A stretch of DNA of 64,000 nt, taken from positions 275,695,403 through 275,759,402 of the forward strand of contig OZ005648.1 in the NCBI GenBank assembly GCA_963930645.1, given 5' to 3'. The DNA comes from Salticus scenicus. Lineage: Eukaryota; Arthropoda; Arachnida; Araneae; Salticidae. The notes beneath the pieces were generated by a model that searched no databases, was not told the DNA's origin, and saw only the letters and a program-made list of their open reading frames with translations. Numbering within the stretch: the stretch's first letter is position 1; each line of letters begins with the position of its first letter. Made by a program: the position numbers and the translations under genes. Of this stretch, positions 49,033-64,000 are shown one piece after another.

Positions 49033-49500
49033 TTACAGAAGGTGCTCAAAATTCCTGCCATCTGCGACAACCCAGCTATAAAAAGTGTTCAAAAAAAAAA
49101 AAAAAAAAAAAAAAAACTATAAAAAGAAGAAAAACTGCAGAAATCTGTAGATAATTTAAAGGTATTTGAAACAATAATTTTAAGGGAAAAAATACACCTG
49201 CAATTTTTTTGCTTCCAAACTGCAGTTTTCTGCAAATTTTATGATTCTTGTTCCAAACACCTTCAGATTGTGTCTTTTTTTTTTTTTTTTTTTTTTCAAG
49301 TTTTTCTCCAGATTTTTTTTTAGCTGGGAATACAAGCCTCACAGCGGTGAATCACTGATTGGAGAACGCTTCCAAACAAACAATTCGGTCTGTCACGGAC
49401 ACGTGTTGCTGCTTCAACAACTCGTGATAAGCAGAGGTGACGCGTGTCTCGTATACAAGCCTTTCATGAATCCGCACAAGAAGAAATCAATGGAGATAAA
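49033..49500 (-). pseudogene. Mariner-superfamily transposase fragment (copy B)
   Basis: From high to low coordinate on the minus strand, pieces equivalent to copy A appear: a disturbed SPLISS region, SRVVEAATRVRDRPN, LQSVIHRCEACIP and, beyond an insertion, the end ADGRNFEHLL (about 49033-49062). The insertion falls between ACI and ADG. Frame changes and stops are present, and the N-terminal two thirds are missing, as in copy A. Confidence 0.8.
49071..49329. mobile_element. Foldback insertion inside mariner copy B
   Basis: About 259 bp interrupts the transposase tail. The ends mirror each other: CCCAGCTATAAAAAG on the left and, reversed, CCCAGCTAAAAAAAAAT on the right. Long A and T runs (about 49090-49116 and 49277-49299) lie inside each end. 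An inner inverted pair, GGTATTTGAAACAATAATTT and GGTGTTTGGAACAAGAATCA, follows. The target duplication is not evident, so the class is unknown. Confidence 0.65.
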
Positions 49501-49740
49501 TGGGGGGGGGGGGTTCGTGGTAGCCTGTATTAGAAATATAGGGTCTATCCTAATATAGAGTCTTTAGTAGCCAGGCGATGGGTCATCTCCTGCCAATCCA
49601 GAATACAAGGGCTCGTGTTGCCCAATTCTTTTTCGGCCAAACAACGCCTGTCGTTTCTGCTTATATATTTCTCTGTAAAAATGATTTTTTTCGGTATGCC
49701 TGACCTAACTTGTTTGTCGGAACTCTTTTGGAATACCCTG

Positions 49741-50089
49741 TATATATTTAATATTTTTGCCAAAAAATATTATGAATGAGATAGTTTTATACTATTTTTA
49801 GCTTTCATTTTAAAATAAAAATGCTTTGTTTCGAAAGCAGAAGCTGAATATATTTTTTGGACCCTTGGTGAATTAATAACGATTTTCAATGAAAAATACT
49901 AGATCTGATTTGTCTAGAGATTTCCTAGAGATGTCTAGATCTCATTTGTGAAACTTCCTACTTGCGTCACGCAACGTTATTCTTATTCTAATTGTGCTAT
50001 TAAAAAAAAAAAAAAACTGAATATACAGACAATGTAAGACATTCTAAAAATTGTTTAAAATTATTGGTGATATATTAAAATTATAATTA
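49741..50089. other. AT-rich non-coding stretch
   Basis: Nothing recognised. Confidence 0.45.
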
Positions 50090-50237
50090 TAATCCTTTAA
50101 AATTATTGCTAGTTAACGTTTCCGACATCATCGTAAGATACGTTGAGTGATCCTCAGACACATTGAGTCACTTAACATGCCTGATGGTGGATGCGGTTGC
50201 ATCCGAAAACGTTAACTAATAATGATTTTATATGTTC
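50090..50237. mobile_element. Foldback element with extra ribozyme-like hairpin
   Basis: AGTTAACGTTTCCG at 50111 and its inverted copy CGAAAACGTTAACT at 50204-50217 frame a palindrome. It continues outward (ATTATTGCT and AATAATGATTTTA) and inward (GTTGAGTGA with TCACTTAAC). The right arm contains an additional perfect 6-bp hairpin, GGATGC-GGTT-GCATCC (50189-50204), between CTGATG and GAAA. No coding sequence. Confidence 0.7.
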
Positions 50238-50375
50238 TTAATTTAATTTTTAGTATATGTAAGATATTTTATTTATTAAGTATGAATGAATGTCGAAGAA
50301 AATAGCCTAATTTTTATTGTTTTAAGCTTAAAAACTATTCTTTTATTGAGATGACATACTATTTCCTATATAAAA

Positions 50376-50460
50376 CACCAGCGGCCGAGAATTCTGCTCT
50401 CGAAGCTGGCAGAAAAGAAGTGGTGGGTTCGGTTGCATGTTACGATCATCGACCTAGCCG
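50376..50460 (+). repeat. tRNA-like SINE head (degenerate)
   Basis: GCGGCCGAGAATTCTGCTCT resembles an A box with the start of the anticodon arm. About 45 nt later GGTTCGGTTGC resembles a B box. This spacing is normal for a tRNA gene, but stem pairing is poor, so it looks like a tRNA-derived SINE relic and not a tRNA gene. No tail was identified before the solo LTR. Confidence 0.4.
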
Positions 50461-50715
50461 TTCAAAGTTTAAAATGGTTTTCTGTATAACTCGTATATAT
50501 ACGAACTAGAACATCTTAAATAACACCCTATTTATTTAATTCCAGCCAAGCAACCACTACTCAATAACGGTCAAACGCTGAATAAAGCTCACCCAATTTT
50601 AATACTATAAAGTCGATTATGAATTTTATTATAAAATTCAGGTGCTTCAATATTTATGTAAAATTAAATTTGGGTCCAAATACTATGGTTATACACATTT
50701 GACTTTGTGTCCATA

Positions 50716-51451
50716 GTATTGTAAGGTTGGTGTGATGTGTAGTGGATTTCTTTCCGACGTCTGTCTATGTTAAAATTTAGGGCTTAGTGCCCAGATTAAG
50801 TTATATTTTGATAGTTCAGATCTAGTGCTGTTGGAGTTAATTAATTTAATGAGTGTTGAGGTGCGGTGGTACTAGATATAGTGATTAGAAAAGTTAGCCG
50901 ACTGGGAAGCCACCGGATTCTTTGGAGTCACGTCAGCATAGCGCTGCAGCGAAGAAAACAAGTTGCGAAGCGCGAGTGAATACGGAGAGGTTTTAGAGTT
51001 GTTAAATAAAGTGAGTGGAGTTGATGATGATTAATTATAAATATGAATGAGTGTGGTGAAGAAAATTGTGGTGTAGAGGCGAAGAAAGATAGAATTTTTC
51101 CTAAGCGATCTTTTGTGATTAAGTTCTTAGTTCGGTAAATGTTGTGCTGATTTTGAAGGTGCTAATTTATAGTGTAGAGTTAGGTGCATTCCGAGAATCC
51201 TTTCGCCTTTAGCCCACGTTAGTAAAGTGTTGTGGATCAGCGAGACCAATCATCTTACTACGTTATTTACTGTGGGTGAGATTTATTTTTGAATTTATTT
51301 AAATCATTTATTGAAGTTATCTTTCTATGCACTTAAGCTCTAATAAAACTTTATTTGTATTTCAATTTGAGTCTCGTACTATTTCTTACTTACTACTTAA
51401 GATACTTAAGTTAATCTTTGAGGAATGATGACCACAAATTCCTCACAGTAT
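50716..51451 (+). mobile_element. Solo LTR with 4-bp target duplication
   Basis: A 728-bp segment (50720-51447) starts TGTAAGG and ends CTCACA, with GTAT immediately on both sides (50716-50719 and 51448-51451). An AATAAA at 51342 followed by a T-rich stretch fits an LTR polyadenylation region and sets the plus orientation. The segment is more GC-rich than its surroundings and non-coding. TG..CA ends plus a 4-bp duplication fit a Gypsy-type LTR left by recombination between two LTRs. It does not match the LTRs at 58477/62077. Confidence 0.7.
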
Positions 51452-58366
<6,915 letters not shown>

Positions 58367-58476
58367 TGTAAATAAAAGAAGATAAAGAAGACAAAGGGGT
58401 TGAAAAATGACAAACTTTCAATAAAAACAAGCAGGTTAGTTTCGGTATAATGTCTTAAACGAATAGTTAAGAATAG

Positions 58477-58834
58477 TGTAATGCCGGCGAGTCCCACACC
58501 TTTATGGTATCCCCTGTAGAGGGGAAGAGATGTCATTGCAACCCTAAAAGGGGTCAAGAGGGATGCTGAAAAAAGCATCAGTGAATATGTGTGAGCTGGT
58601 TTTGAAGAGTCGGAGGAGGTTGTCCTGCCGGTCTCTAGCTCTAATCTGTTATTATTGTTTGTGCACTATAAGAGTGCAAGAAAGCTGCTTAAATCTTAAA
58701 ATAGATCTTTGTATATATAAGTGTGAAAATAGTTTATTAAAGTCCGCAACTACCAGCGAACAAAGACTGTTTATCTGGAAACATTTTCCCCACACCTACA
58801 CGTACCTCGACGAACCAAGCATCGAGCTTCTACA
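58477..58834 (+). repeat. 5' LTR
   Basis: 358 bp, TGTAATGCCG..TCTACA. An ATTAAA polyadenylation-like signal lies near 58736. An open frame across the LTR is present in both copies and is not a gene. Confidence 0.95.
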
Positions 58835-58835
58835 C

Positions 58836-58858
58836 TGTCGCACCCGACAGGATTCGAG
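58836..58858 (+). other. Primer binding site, tRNA-Ser-like complement
   Basis: Two bases after the LTR, TGTCGCACCCGACAGGATTC is the reverse complement of a tRNA 3' half. Reversed, it gives a T-loop TTCGAATCC-like phrase, stem and acceptor ending GCGACA in place of CCA. It most resembles tRNA-Ser by memory. The TGG is mutated to TGT. Confidence 0.7.
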
Positions 58859-58999
58859 GTAAGAAGACACTTATCTTGTTTATGTTTTGGGGGAAAAAGA
58901 AGTATGCAAAGTGCCTGTTTAAGAAGCCATTGAAAGATATATGGAAAATCATTGTTTAAAATCCAAAATTTAAAAGTCACGATAAGCTAATTTGTTAGC

Positions 59000-60217
59000 A
59001 TGGCGGAAATATTTAATGTAAAGGGTCTCAAAAAAGAATATTTAATTACGGTTGCGGAAGAAATAGGTGTTAGCACCACGTTAGACCTGAAAATAAAGGA
59101 TCTGAAAGAGAAAATTTTGAAATCGGACGAATTTAAAACGTCACCTAATTTTGTAGCTGAATTTATCATTACTACCGTAGAAGATCGTAAACAAAAGGAT
59201 GAGCATGCCAGAGCATTGGAGCTTGCTAGAGCTCAAGGCTCAAGCCCTAGGCCGGAACCTGTCCAGCGTAGTGATAGGGATAATTTAGATCAGGTAATTA
59301 AAACGATACGAACATTAACGATCCCTTGCCCGTCAAAACCAGAGTTGTGGTATTTGTTCTTCACAACTCTGGAACGCGCATTTAAGACGAAAAATGTAGA
59401 CGAAAGTATTCAAGCTGAAATTTTGTTAAATTTATTAGGCGAAAAAGCTGCCAATATTTTAGTTTATATTAACGATGAAGAGATTAAAGACTATGAAAAA
59501 ATAAAAACACTCGTGTTGCGAGAATTCGAACCAACAGCACCAAATTGTTTGCAGCATTTAAATACAGCTAAAAGGCAGGTAGGCGAGACGCACATGCAGT
59601 TCGCGTCTCGTCTTAAAACGACGTTCGACTATTACCTCCGATTAAGAAAATGCGAGGATTTTGATACTTTGCGTGATTTGATAGTAGCGGATAAGCTATT
59701 TTCTACTTTAGATCCAGAAACGCAAACGCATATAGGCATACGACAGGGTGAAAATTGGTTTAGGCCTATAGAAATGAGCAAGGATTGCGATAACTTTGAT
59801 ATGTCTCGAGGCAAGTCAATACACAAACAAAATTTTTTAGAGAATGCAAAACAACGCGATACGGTAGAATCATTAGATATGGGAAAAGAGCAAAGATACA
59901 TACCTCCTCATTTGCGTACACCCCAAAACCAGTCGAGTTATGCTTATAAACCTAGGACCAAATCTTGTTATTCTTGCGGATCTAATTCCCATTTACAGCG
60001 AGACTGTGATAAACGAAAACAAAGCTTTAATAGTGAAAATGTTAAATCGGAGCAAAATAATAGCGAAATATTTACCGCGATGGTAAAAACTGAATTTTTA
60101 AATTCTCAACTCGCGATTGAACCTTTAGAGCATATTGAAATAATGATTGAGGGACGAAACGTGAAAGCAATAAAAGATTCTGGCACAAATTTTGGCGCTA
60201 CCAGATATAGAACTTAA
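59000..60217 (+). CDS. gag: Gag with start of retropepsin (405 aa)
   Basis: The frame starts MAEIFNVKGLKKEY, and its G at +4 makes a reasonable start context. Residues about 9-45 (LKKEYLITVAEEIGV onward) look SAP-like, as in other arthropod Gypsy gag proteins. The central part (about 105-235, including LWYLFFTTLERAF, KTLVLREFEP and FASRLKTTFDYY) reads as the capsid region that forms the particle shell. A CCHC zinc knuckle, CYSCGSNSHLQRDC (C-x2-C-x4-H-x4-C), lies near residues 327-340 and would bind the element RNA. The last part begins an aspartic protease with the active-site triad in IKDSGTN, after which the frame is lost and ends FGATRYRT. Gag itself appears intact. The protease is not, because its remainder lies in the next frame from about 60192. 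Confidence 0.9.
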   Translation: MAEIFNVKGLKKEYLITVAEEIGVSTTLDLKIKDLKEKILKSDEFKTSPNFVAEFIITTVEDRKQKDEHARALELARAQGSSPRPEPVQRSDRDNLDQVIKTIRTLTIPCPSKPELWYLFFTTLERAFKTKNVDESIQAEILLNLLGEKAANILVYINDEEIKDYEKIKTLVLREFEPTAPNCLQHLNTAKRQVGETHMQFASRLKTTFDYYLRLRKCEDFDTLRDLIVADKLFSTLDPETQTHIGIRQGENWFRPIEMSKDCDNFDMSRGKSIHKQNFLENAKQRDTVESLDMGKEQRYIPPHLRTPQNQSSYAYKPRTKSCYSCGSNSHLQRDCDKRKQSFNSENVKSEQNNSEIFTAMVKTEFLNSQLAIEPLEHIEIMIEGRNVKAIKDSGTNFGATRYRT

Positions 60218-60788
60218 AGAGCAAGGAAAGATAATTCTCACATCAGCTTTTGGCGAACAGACCGAAGCTAAATTATGTAAACTCCCCGTTTCTCTCAGAA
60301 CGAGCGCAACATCCGTTGACGGACCTCAAGAAATTCTCGCGGCGGTGACTCGAAAACTTTGCGTTCCCTGCTTACTCCCACCTAGGATATGGAATTCGTT
60401 GAGAGAGCAGTCTAAAGAAAGGGATGAAAAAGAGCGAGAGAGCAGAGATAGCGTTCAGTTTGTAGAAGGGGGATCTCCTGAAAGTAGAGAAAGAGAGGTT
60501 TCAGTTTTCGCGGAGGGGGGAATGGAAGCCGATGGGGAAAGCACGCTTTGTATTGAAGAGAGGGTCAAAACTGACCATCTGAAATTCCAGATGCAGTGTA
60601 CGGATTTGGAAAAGCGAGAAGAAACTAGCGTTATCGAGGGAGTGAAGGTTCAGAGGGGTACAAAAGCGCTGGATAAAACGGTGTTGTTGCAACCTAGGGG
60701 AGAGGAAGAGGAAAGATTGAACTTAGCTCAAAAGGCGGTCGTATGCAAAAACGAAACTAAAGGGAGAGTTCGGGATAGTTTCGCTTGA
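60192..60788 (+). pseudogene. Protease remainder and charged linker (pol start)
   Basis: This frame is shifted +1 from gag. It opens ALPDIELKEQGKIILTSAFG, followed by EQTEAKLCKLPVSL, which continues the aspartic protease fold begun in gag. The rest is a strongly charged, glutamate-rich stretch of about 140 residues without a recognised domain (for example KERDEKERESRDS, KREETSVIEG, PRGEEEERLN). In autonomous relatives the reverse transcriptase would follow. Here the frame stops at 60786-60788 with no RT motif. The methionine at 60192 is not a convincing start. The frame is best read as formerly fused to gag, or reached by frameshifting. Whether the shift is programmed or a mutation cannot be told from one copy. 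Confidence 0.7.
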
Positions 60789-60845
60789 CCTGGGTTGAGG
60801 CATTCTGAAGTGTGTTTGAGAGATGTCGCGTGCGCTGAATTATGT

Positions 60846-61643
60846 TTAGGAGAATAGCATGGGCGGTGGCTGGCAGCTACCGAGTTAAAAACGTTAACGA
60901 CCAAAGCGAGTTATAGTTCTCTATGCGATATTTTTATGCGTGCGGAGATTCCGAATGTAAACGTTAATGATTGTGGGAGGGCTAATAGAGAATTTAATTG
61001 GTTATTTGGTATTTTGAAATCATTACCTTGGGCTGGCGAAATTAGACGTTCATTTTTTAGGAATTTTAAAGCGGACAATCAGGCGATTCTATACGCTCGC
61101 TGGACCGGTCCTGGTGAAACAGCACGACAATGCTCACAATCTTATGAGATCAAGCCAATTGATGGAAATTTTGACTTGATACAGTCGAATAAACAGGGAA
61201 AAGCCACCGACTTCAGAATTACCCTCGACGAAAGAGATGTGACTTCATCTTTGTATAGTGTGAAGGAGAATTGGAAAACTCCTCCAGGGGAAAGCAACTC
61301 AGTCTTCGTGCCAATTAAAGCACATAGGGCTCATGTTAAACGTAAACATGTGTTTTTCAACTTCAAAGGATCTAGTGTTCGAAATAAAAATGTGAACGCC
61401 ATGGTGACAGATTATCTGGAACCTGACTTGTCATACCCCGAGGATGTCACTGAATATCCCAGTGATAGAAGAAATCACACGAAACCGTTATTTGTGTCTT
61501 CGAAGGAGCTAAAGGTGTTCAAGTATATCTTCGTTATCAAGAAATTAATTTCTTTAGAAATAACATTGTGTTTTTCACCGAAAATAAAAGGGAACTTAAG
61601 CCTTCATATGTCTGAACGTGTTTTATTGAAAGTGCGAATTTAG
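60846..61643 (+). pseudogene. Integrase remnants and unidentified 3' ORF
   Basis: The open frame with a methionine begins at 60936 (235 codons), but similarity starts upstream. WLAATELKTLTTKASYSS and IPNVNVNDCG resemble the integrase core around its second catalytic aspartate. A jump then leads to REFNWLFGILKS, recalling the ERFN box that carries the catalytic glutamate. YARWTGPGETARQCSQSYEI, about residues 53-72 of the 235-codon frame, is the C-terminal GPY-like chromatin-contact module. The first aspartate and the HHCC finger are missing, so integration by this protein is impossible. The remaining 140 residues match nothing I recognise and show no signal peptide or convincing transmembrane segment, so I do not call an envelope gene. 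Confidence 0.65.
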
Positions 61644-62063
61644 ACATTGGTTAACTATTTAGAGTTAATTGTGTATTTATGAACAAGTTAGACTCTTAAC
61701 AAACTCTAAATAAACTTTGAATAAACAATTCATTGGACTTTACTCTAACTCTAGAGAGACAATTTTGAATTAAAACTTTCTGTTTGTGATTTTACAACTA
61801 TTTTATTTGTTTCAGAGAAAGAACGTCGAAAAGGAATTTATTCAATCCAGTCTGTATAACATTTTTTTATAAGGTTCTTATAATTTTATTCTATTATTTT
61901 AATTGCTAATTTCATTATTTAATTGTGGTTTGTTATTAATATTAATTTATGTACTGTTATTTAGTAGTGTGTGATTTAAATAATATTGTGGAGTGGGAGT
62001 CTCCGGCATACTTTTATTTTCTCAGATAGTGTCACTCAGGCGGCCGCTGAGAGACACAATCTT
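61644..62063 (+). other. 3' untranslated part of the LTR element
   Basis: AT-rich, non-coding. A TTTGTTTCAG acceptor-like phrase lies at about 61807-61816, but no use for it is known. Confidence 0.6.
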
Positions 62064-62076
62064 GGGGGGGGGGAGG
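62064..62076 (+). other. Polypurine tract
   Basis: An all-purine GGGGGGGGGGAGG abuts the 3' LTR, the expected plus-strand primer site. Confidence 0.9.
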
Positions 62077-62434
62077 TGTAATGCCGGCGAGTCTCACACC
62101 TTTATGGTATCCCCTGTGGAGGGGAAGAGATGTCATTGCAACCCTAAAAGGGGTCAAGAGGGATGCTGAAAAAAGCATCAGTGAATATGTGTGAGCTGGT
62201 TTTGAAGAGTCGGAGGAGGTTGTCCTGCCGGTCTCTAGCTCTAATCTGTTATTATTGTTTGTGCACTATAAGAGTGCAAGAAAGCTGCTTAAATCTTAAA
62301 ATAGATCTTTGTATATATAAGTGTGAAAATAGTTTATTAAAGTCCGCAACTACCAGCGAACAAAGACTGTTTATCTGGAAACATTTTCCCCACACCTACA
62401 CGTACCTCGACGAACCAAACATCGAGATCCTACA
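62077..62434 (+). repeat. 3' LTR
   Basis: 358 bp. It differs from the 5' LTR at about five sites (two near the start, three in the last 20 bp). Confidence 0.95.
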
Positions 62435-62584
62435 AATAGTAAAAAAATGAAAAGCAAAGGTCGTAAGTGATACGTGTAACTTCTATTAAACTTACCTCTA
62501 AATATGTTTAAGCTGTGATCATTCACTGACTAGATTGCATGACCACTGAATGAGTATTCTTTTTTTTTTCCTTTCTTTCTTTTC

Positions 62585-62588
<4 letters not shown>

Positions 62589-62642
<54 letters not shown>
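62589..62642. repeat. (CA)n(TA)n microsatellite
   Basis: (CA) for about 27 bp, then (TA) for about 27 bp, directly before the reverse transcriptase fragment. Confidence 0.95.
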
Positions 62643-62647
<5 letters not shown>

Positions 62648-62651
62648 ATAA

Positions 62652-63215
62652 AATTATATTAATTATCATGGGAAATTTTATGTTCAAAAACATGGAATTC
62701 CTCAGGGCTCAGTATCTAGCAACAGTTTAGCAAATATATATTTGCATACTTATGAAAATAATTTTAAATCTAATGAGGGTATTATAATTCACAGATATAT
62801 TGATGATCTGATCGCTTTTACTAGTACCAATAATGAAACTAAAATAAAAACAAATTTTTATCCTTCTTATTTAAAACTCATTAGTACCAATTTTAATCCT
62901 TTAAAAGCAAATTTCTTGTATTTGGATATAAATATTGTAGATAATGAAATGATTACAACTATTTTTGATAAAAGAAATAATTTTGATTTTAACGTGATTA
63001 AATTGATTCATTGGAGCTCTAACATTAGTAAACTTATCTACAGAAATATCATTTTAAACTATCTTAATCGTAATAAAAGATTAATTTCCAATTATCATGA
63101 CAAAATTACGGATGTTCAGGATTTCTTTAATAGAGCTATTGAAAACGATTATCCTATAGATTTTTTACATGGTTATATTATGGAAAAATATTTAAAACAT
63201 TTGAAATATAAATGA
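62652..63215 (+). CDS. Reverse transcriptase fragment (palm/thumb), lineage uncertain
   Basis: An open frame of 187 codons runs from just after a stop at 62649-62651 to TGA at 63213-63215. The first methionine (62742) is internal, so this is the 3' part of a longer protein. HGIPQGSVSSNSLANIYL (from 62691) is RT motif 4. HRYIDDLIAF (from 62793) is motif 5, with the catalytic YIDD. A NFLYLDINI segment and DKRNNFDFNV follow. FLYLDIN plus DKR(N/D)-F-F is typical of a widespread retroelement RT group that I know from animal genomes and that shares features with Penelope-like RTs. I cannot name the lineage with confidence. Fingers and motifs 1-3 are absent, cut off at the microsatellite. The frame has no stop, which suggests a young 5'-truncated copy. 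It is separate from the neighbouring Gypsy element. Confidence 0.8.
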   Translation, partial: NYINYHGKFYVQKHGIPQGSVSSNSLANIYLHTYENNFKSNEGIIIHRYIDDLIAFTSTNNETKIKTNFYPSYLKLISTNFNPLKANFLYLDINIVDNEMITTIFDKRNNFDFNVIKLIHWSSNISKLIYRNIILNYLNRNKRLISNYHDKITDVQDFFNRAIENDYPIDFLHGYIMEKYLKHLKYK

Positions 63216-63741
63216 TTTTTTAAATTTTTCTTTTTAAATATTCCTTATTTTTCGTTTAAATTTAGCTATAATAACTTTATTTATTGTGTTAACTTTAATT
63301 TAATATAGATGGCGTTGTAACATATTTTCGATTGTTTCGTATTTTGGCTAGTTGTCTCGCTGGAGATCTTAAGAAATACATGCTGATGTTTGTGTAAATG
63401 TTTGACCAATTTTCTGCCTAATCCATATAAGTTTTTGTCTGTTCCATATTATTTTATTCGTTTTTTTTTTTTTTTTTTAAATCCATGTTGAATTTAGCCA
63501 TATATGTGCTTTTTTATTAAACTGTCTGCCTAGGGGGAGAGTTTTGATCAATTAAAAGCATGCTTTAATCCCACACGTATGTCTTAAGTCATTTTTTGAC
63601 AGTTTAAATCATTTATTTTACGTTTTTGCAGTAAGTTTTACTTATGGATTGTTTCACATTTATTAATTTTCTCGTAAGTTTTTCTTTAGTTATTTTTCTT
63701 ACATATTTTCAACTCTTATATGACTGAAAACATATATTATA

Positions 63742-63784
<43 letters not shown>

Positions 63785-63845
63785 AACAGTAATAATAGTG
63801 ATAAATTTTAAATAATCATTAGAACATTACTAATTATATAAATAA
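63216..63845. other. AT-rich stretch, possible 3' UTR of the RT element
   Basis: No gene recognised. A T-run lies at about 63461-63478 and (TA)n at 63748-63782. The 3' end of the RT element was not identified. Confidence 0.4.
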
Positions 63846-64000
63846 ACTAGTAGGCTACGCCCGCTTCACTGGTTACTATTTTTAAATGAATTACTATACT
63901 TAATGAATTCTCAAAATTGCATTAATTTTTATCACGTGAATAAAAAAGAAAAAAAAAATCTGATCGGGAAAAATGTCGTACCAGTTCCCACTGCCTCCGG
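63846..64000 (+). repeat. Interspersed repeat family, copy cut by window end
   Basis: ACTAGTAGGCTACGCCCGCT, TAATGAATTCTCAAAATTGC, ATCTGATCGGGAAAAATGTC and the start of CCCACTGCCTCCGG match copy 1 closely. It continues beyond the window. Confidence 0.8.

Larger units (their letters stand above)
48847..49740 (-). mobile_element. Mariner-superfamily element, internally deleted (copy B)
   Basis: The left end is CAGGGTGTTTCAAAAGAGTT and the right end, reversed, is CAGGGTATTCCAAAAGAGTT. Both continue into CCGA and are the same family as 7721-8320. TA follows the right end, but the left flank is CA. The transposase relic lies on the minus strand and is itself interrupted by an insertion at about 49071-49329. 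Confidence 0.82.
58472..62439 (+). mobile_element. Gypsy-like LTR retrotransposon, pol-deleted
   Basis: Complete insertion of 3958 bp (58477-62434) flanked by the 5-bp duplication AATAG (58472-58476 and 62435-62439). In order it has a 5' LTR, a tRNA-derived primer site, gag with zinc knuckle, the protease start, a frameshifted protease remainder, an unidentified charged region, two scraps of integrase, an untranslated stretch, a polypurine tract and a 3' LTR. Reverse transcriptase, RNase H and most of integrase are absent. The integrase GPY-like scrap, gag style and D-S-G protease fit the Ty3/Gypsy group. The LTRs differ at about 5 of 358 positions, so insertion was fairly recent. Mobility would have needed enzymes in trans. 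Confidence 0.93.

Noticed and set aside
58563..58862. 99-codon frame starting MLKKASVNMCELV, repeated at 62163-62450
   Set aside because: It lies inside the two LTRs; it is an accidental frame in duplicated regulatory sequence and shows no domain.
60936..61643. Envelope gene in the LTR element
   Set aside because: The frame begins with integrase scraps and has no signal peptide, furin-like site or clear membrane anchor.

Overview
This window is AT-rich animal nuclear DNA, dense in transposons. It holds one confidently recognised host exon. The exon (23310-23504, minus strand) has clean AG/GT splice borders. It encodes the linker-to-PDZ junction of the membrane-associated guanylate kinase CASK (Lin-2/CAKI). 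No neighbouring CASK exon is visible on either side, so most or all of the other 63.8 kb is probably intron of this gene: at least about 40 kb upstream and 23 kb downstream of the exon, in gene orientation. The transposon families and base composition suggest an arthropod, most likely an arachnid such as a spider. That is an inference from remembered families, not from a search.

Layout by coordinate. 1-435: C-terminal relic of a Tc1-like transposase. 560-1473: pogo/Tigger-like non-autonomous element. 2533-2774: duplicated satellite-like block. 7721-8320: first copy of an internally deleted mariner-superfamily element. 9986-10178: palindromic MITE. 11408-12015: terminal-inverted-repeat element with G-rich subterminal tracts. 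16296-17227: decayed mariner. 19978-20252: foldback element. 23310-23504: CASK exon. 24100-25230: Tc1 relic. 26563-27934: large TIR element with a nested insertion. 28510-28840: pogo-type transposase tail. 32472-32902: foldback element. 34663-34994: piggyBac-like terminal repeats. 36090-44770: a cluster of copies, in both orientations, of one interspersed repeat family with internal GC-rich minisatellites. 48847-49740: second copy of the mariner-superfamily element, opposite in orientation and with another insertion inside it. 50090-50237: foldback with a ribozyme-like hairpin. 50376-50460: tRNA-like SINE head. 50720-51447: solo LTR. 58477-62434: LTR retrotransposon. 62652-63215: reverse transcriptase fragment. 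63846-64000: another copy of the cluster repeat, cut by the window end.

The most complete mobile element is the 3958-bp LTR retrotransposon at 58477-62434. It has 358-bp LTRs with about 5 differences, an AATAG target duplication, a tRNA-derived primer site, a polypurine tract and an intact gag with a zinc knuckle. Its protease is frameshifted, and its pol region has lost reverse transcriptase, RNase H and most of integrase, so any mobility must depend on enzymes supplied in trans.

I found no new operon-like or defence-like system. The points of interest are the large, transposon-filled CASK intron, the young but pol-less LTR element, nested and foldback DNA transposons, the degenerate ribozyme-like hairpin, and an unclassified reverse transcriptase fragment beside a microsatellite. 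All family assignments were made by reading translations by eye.
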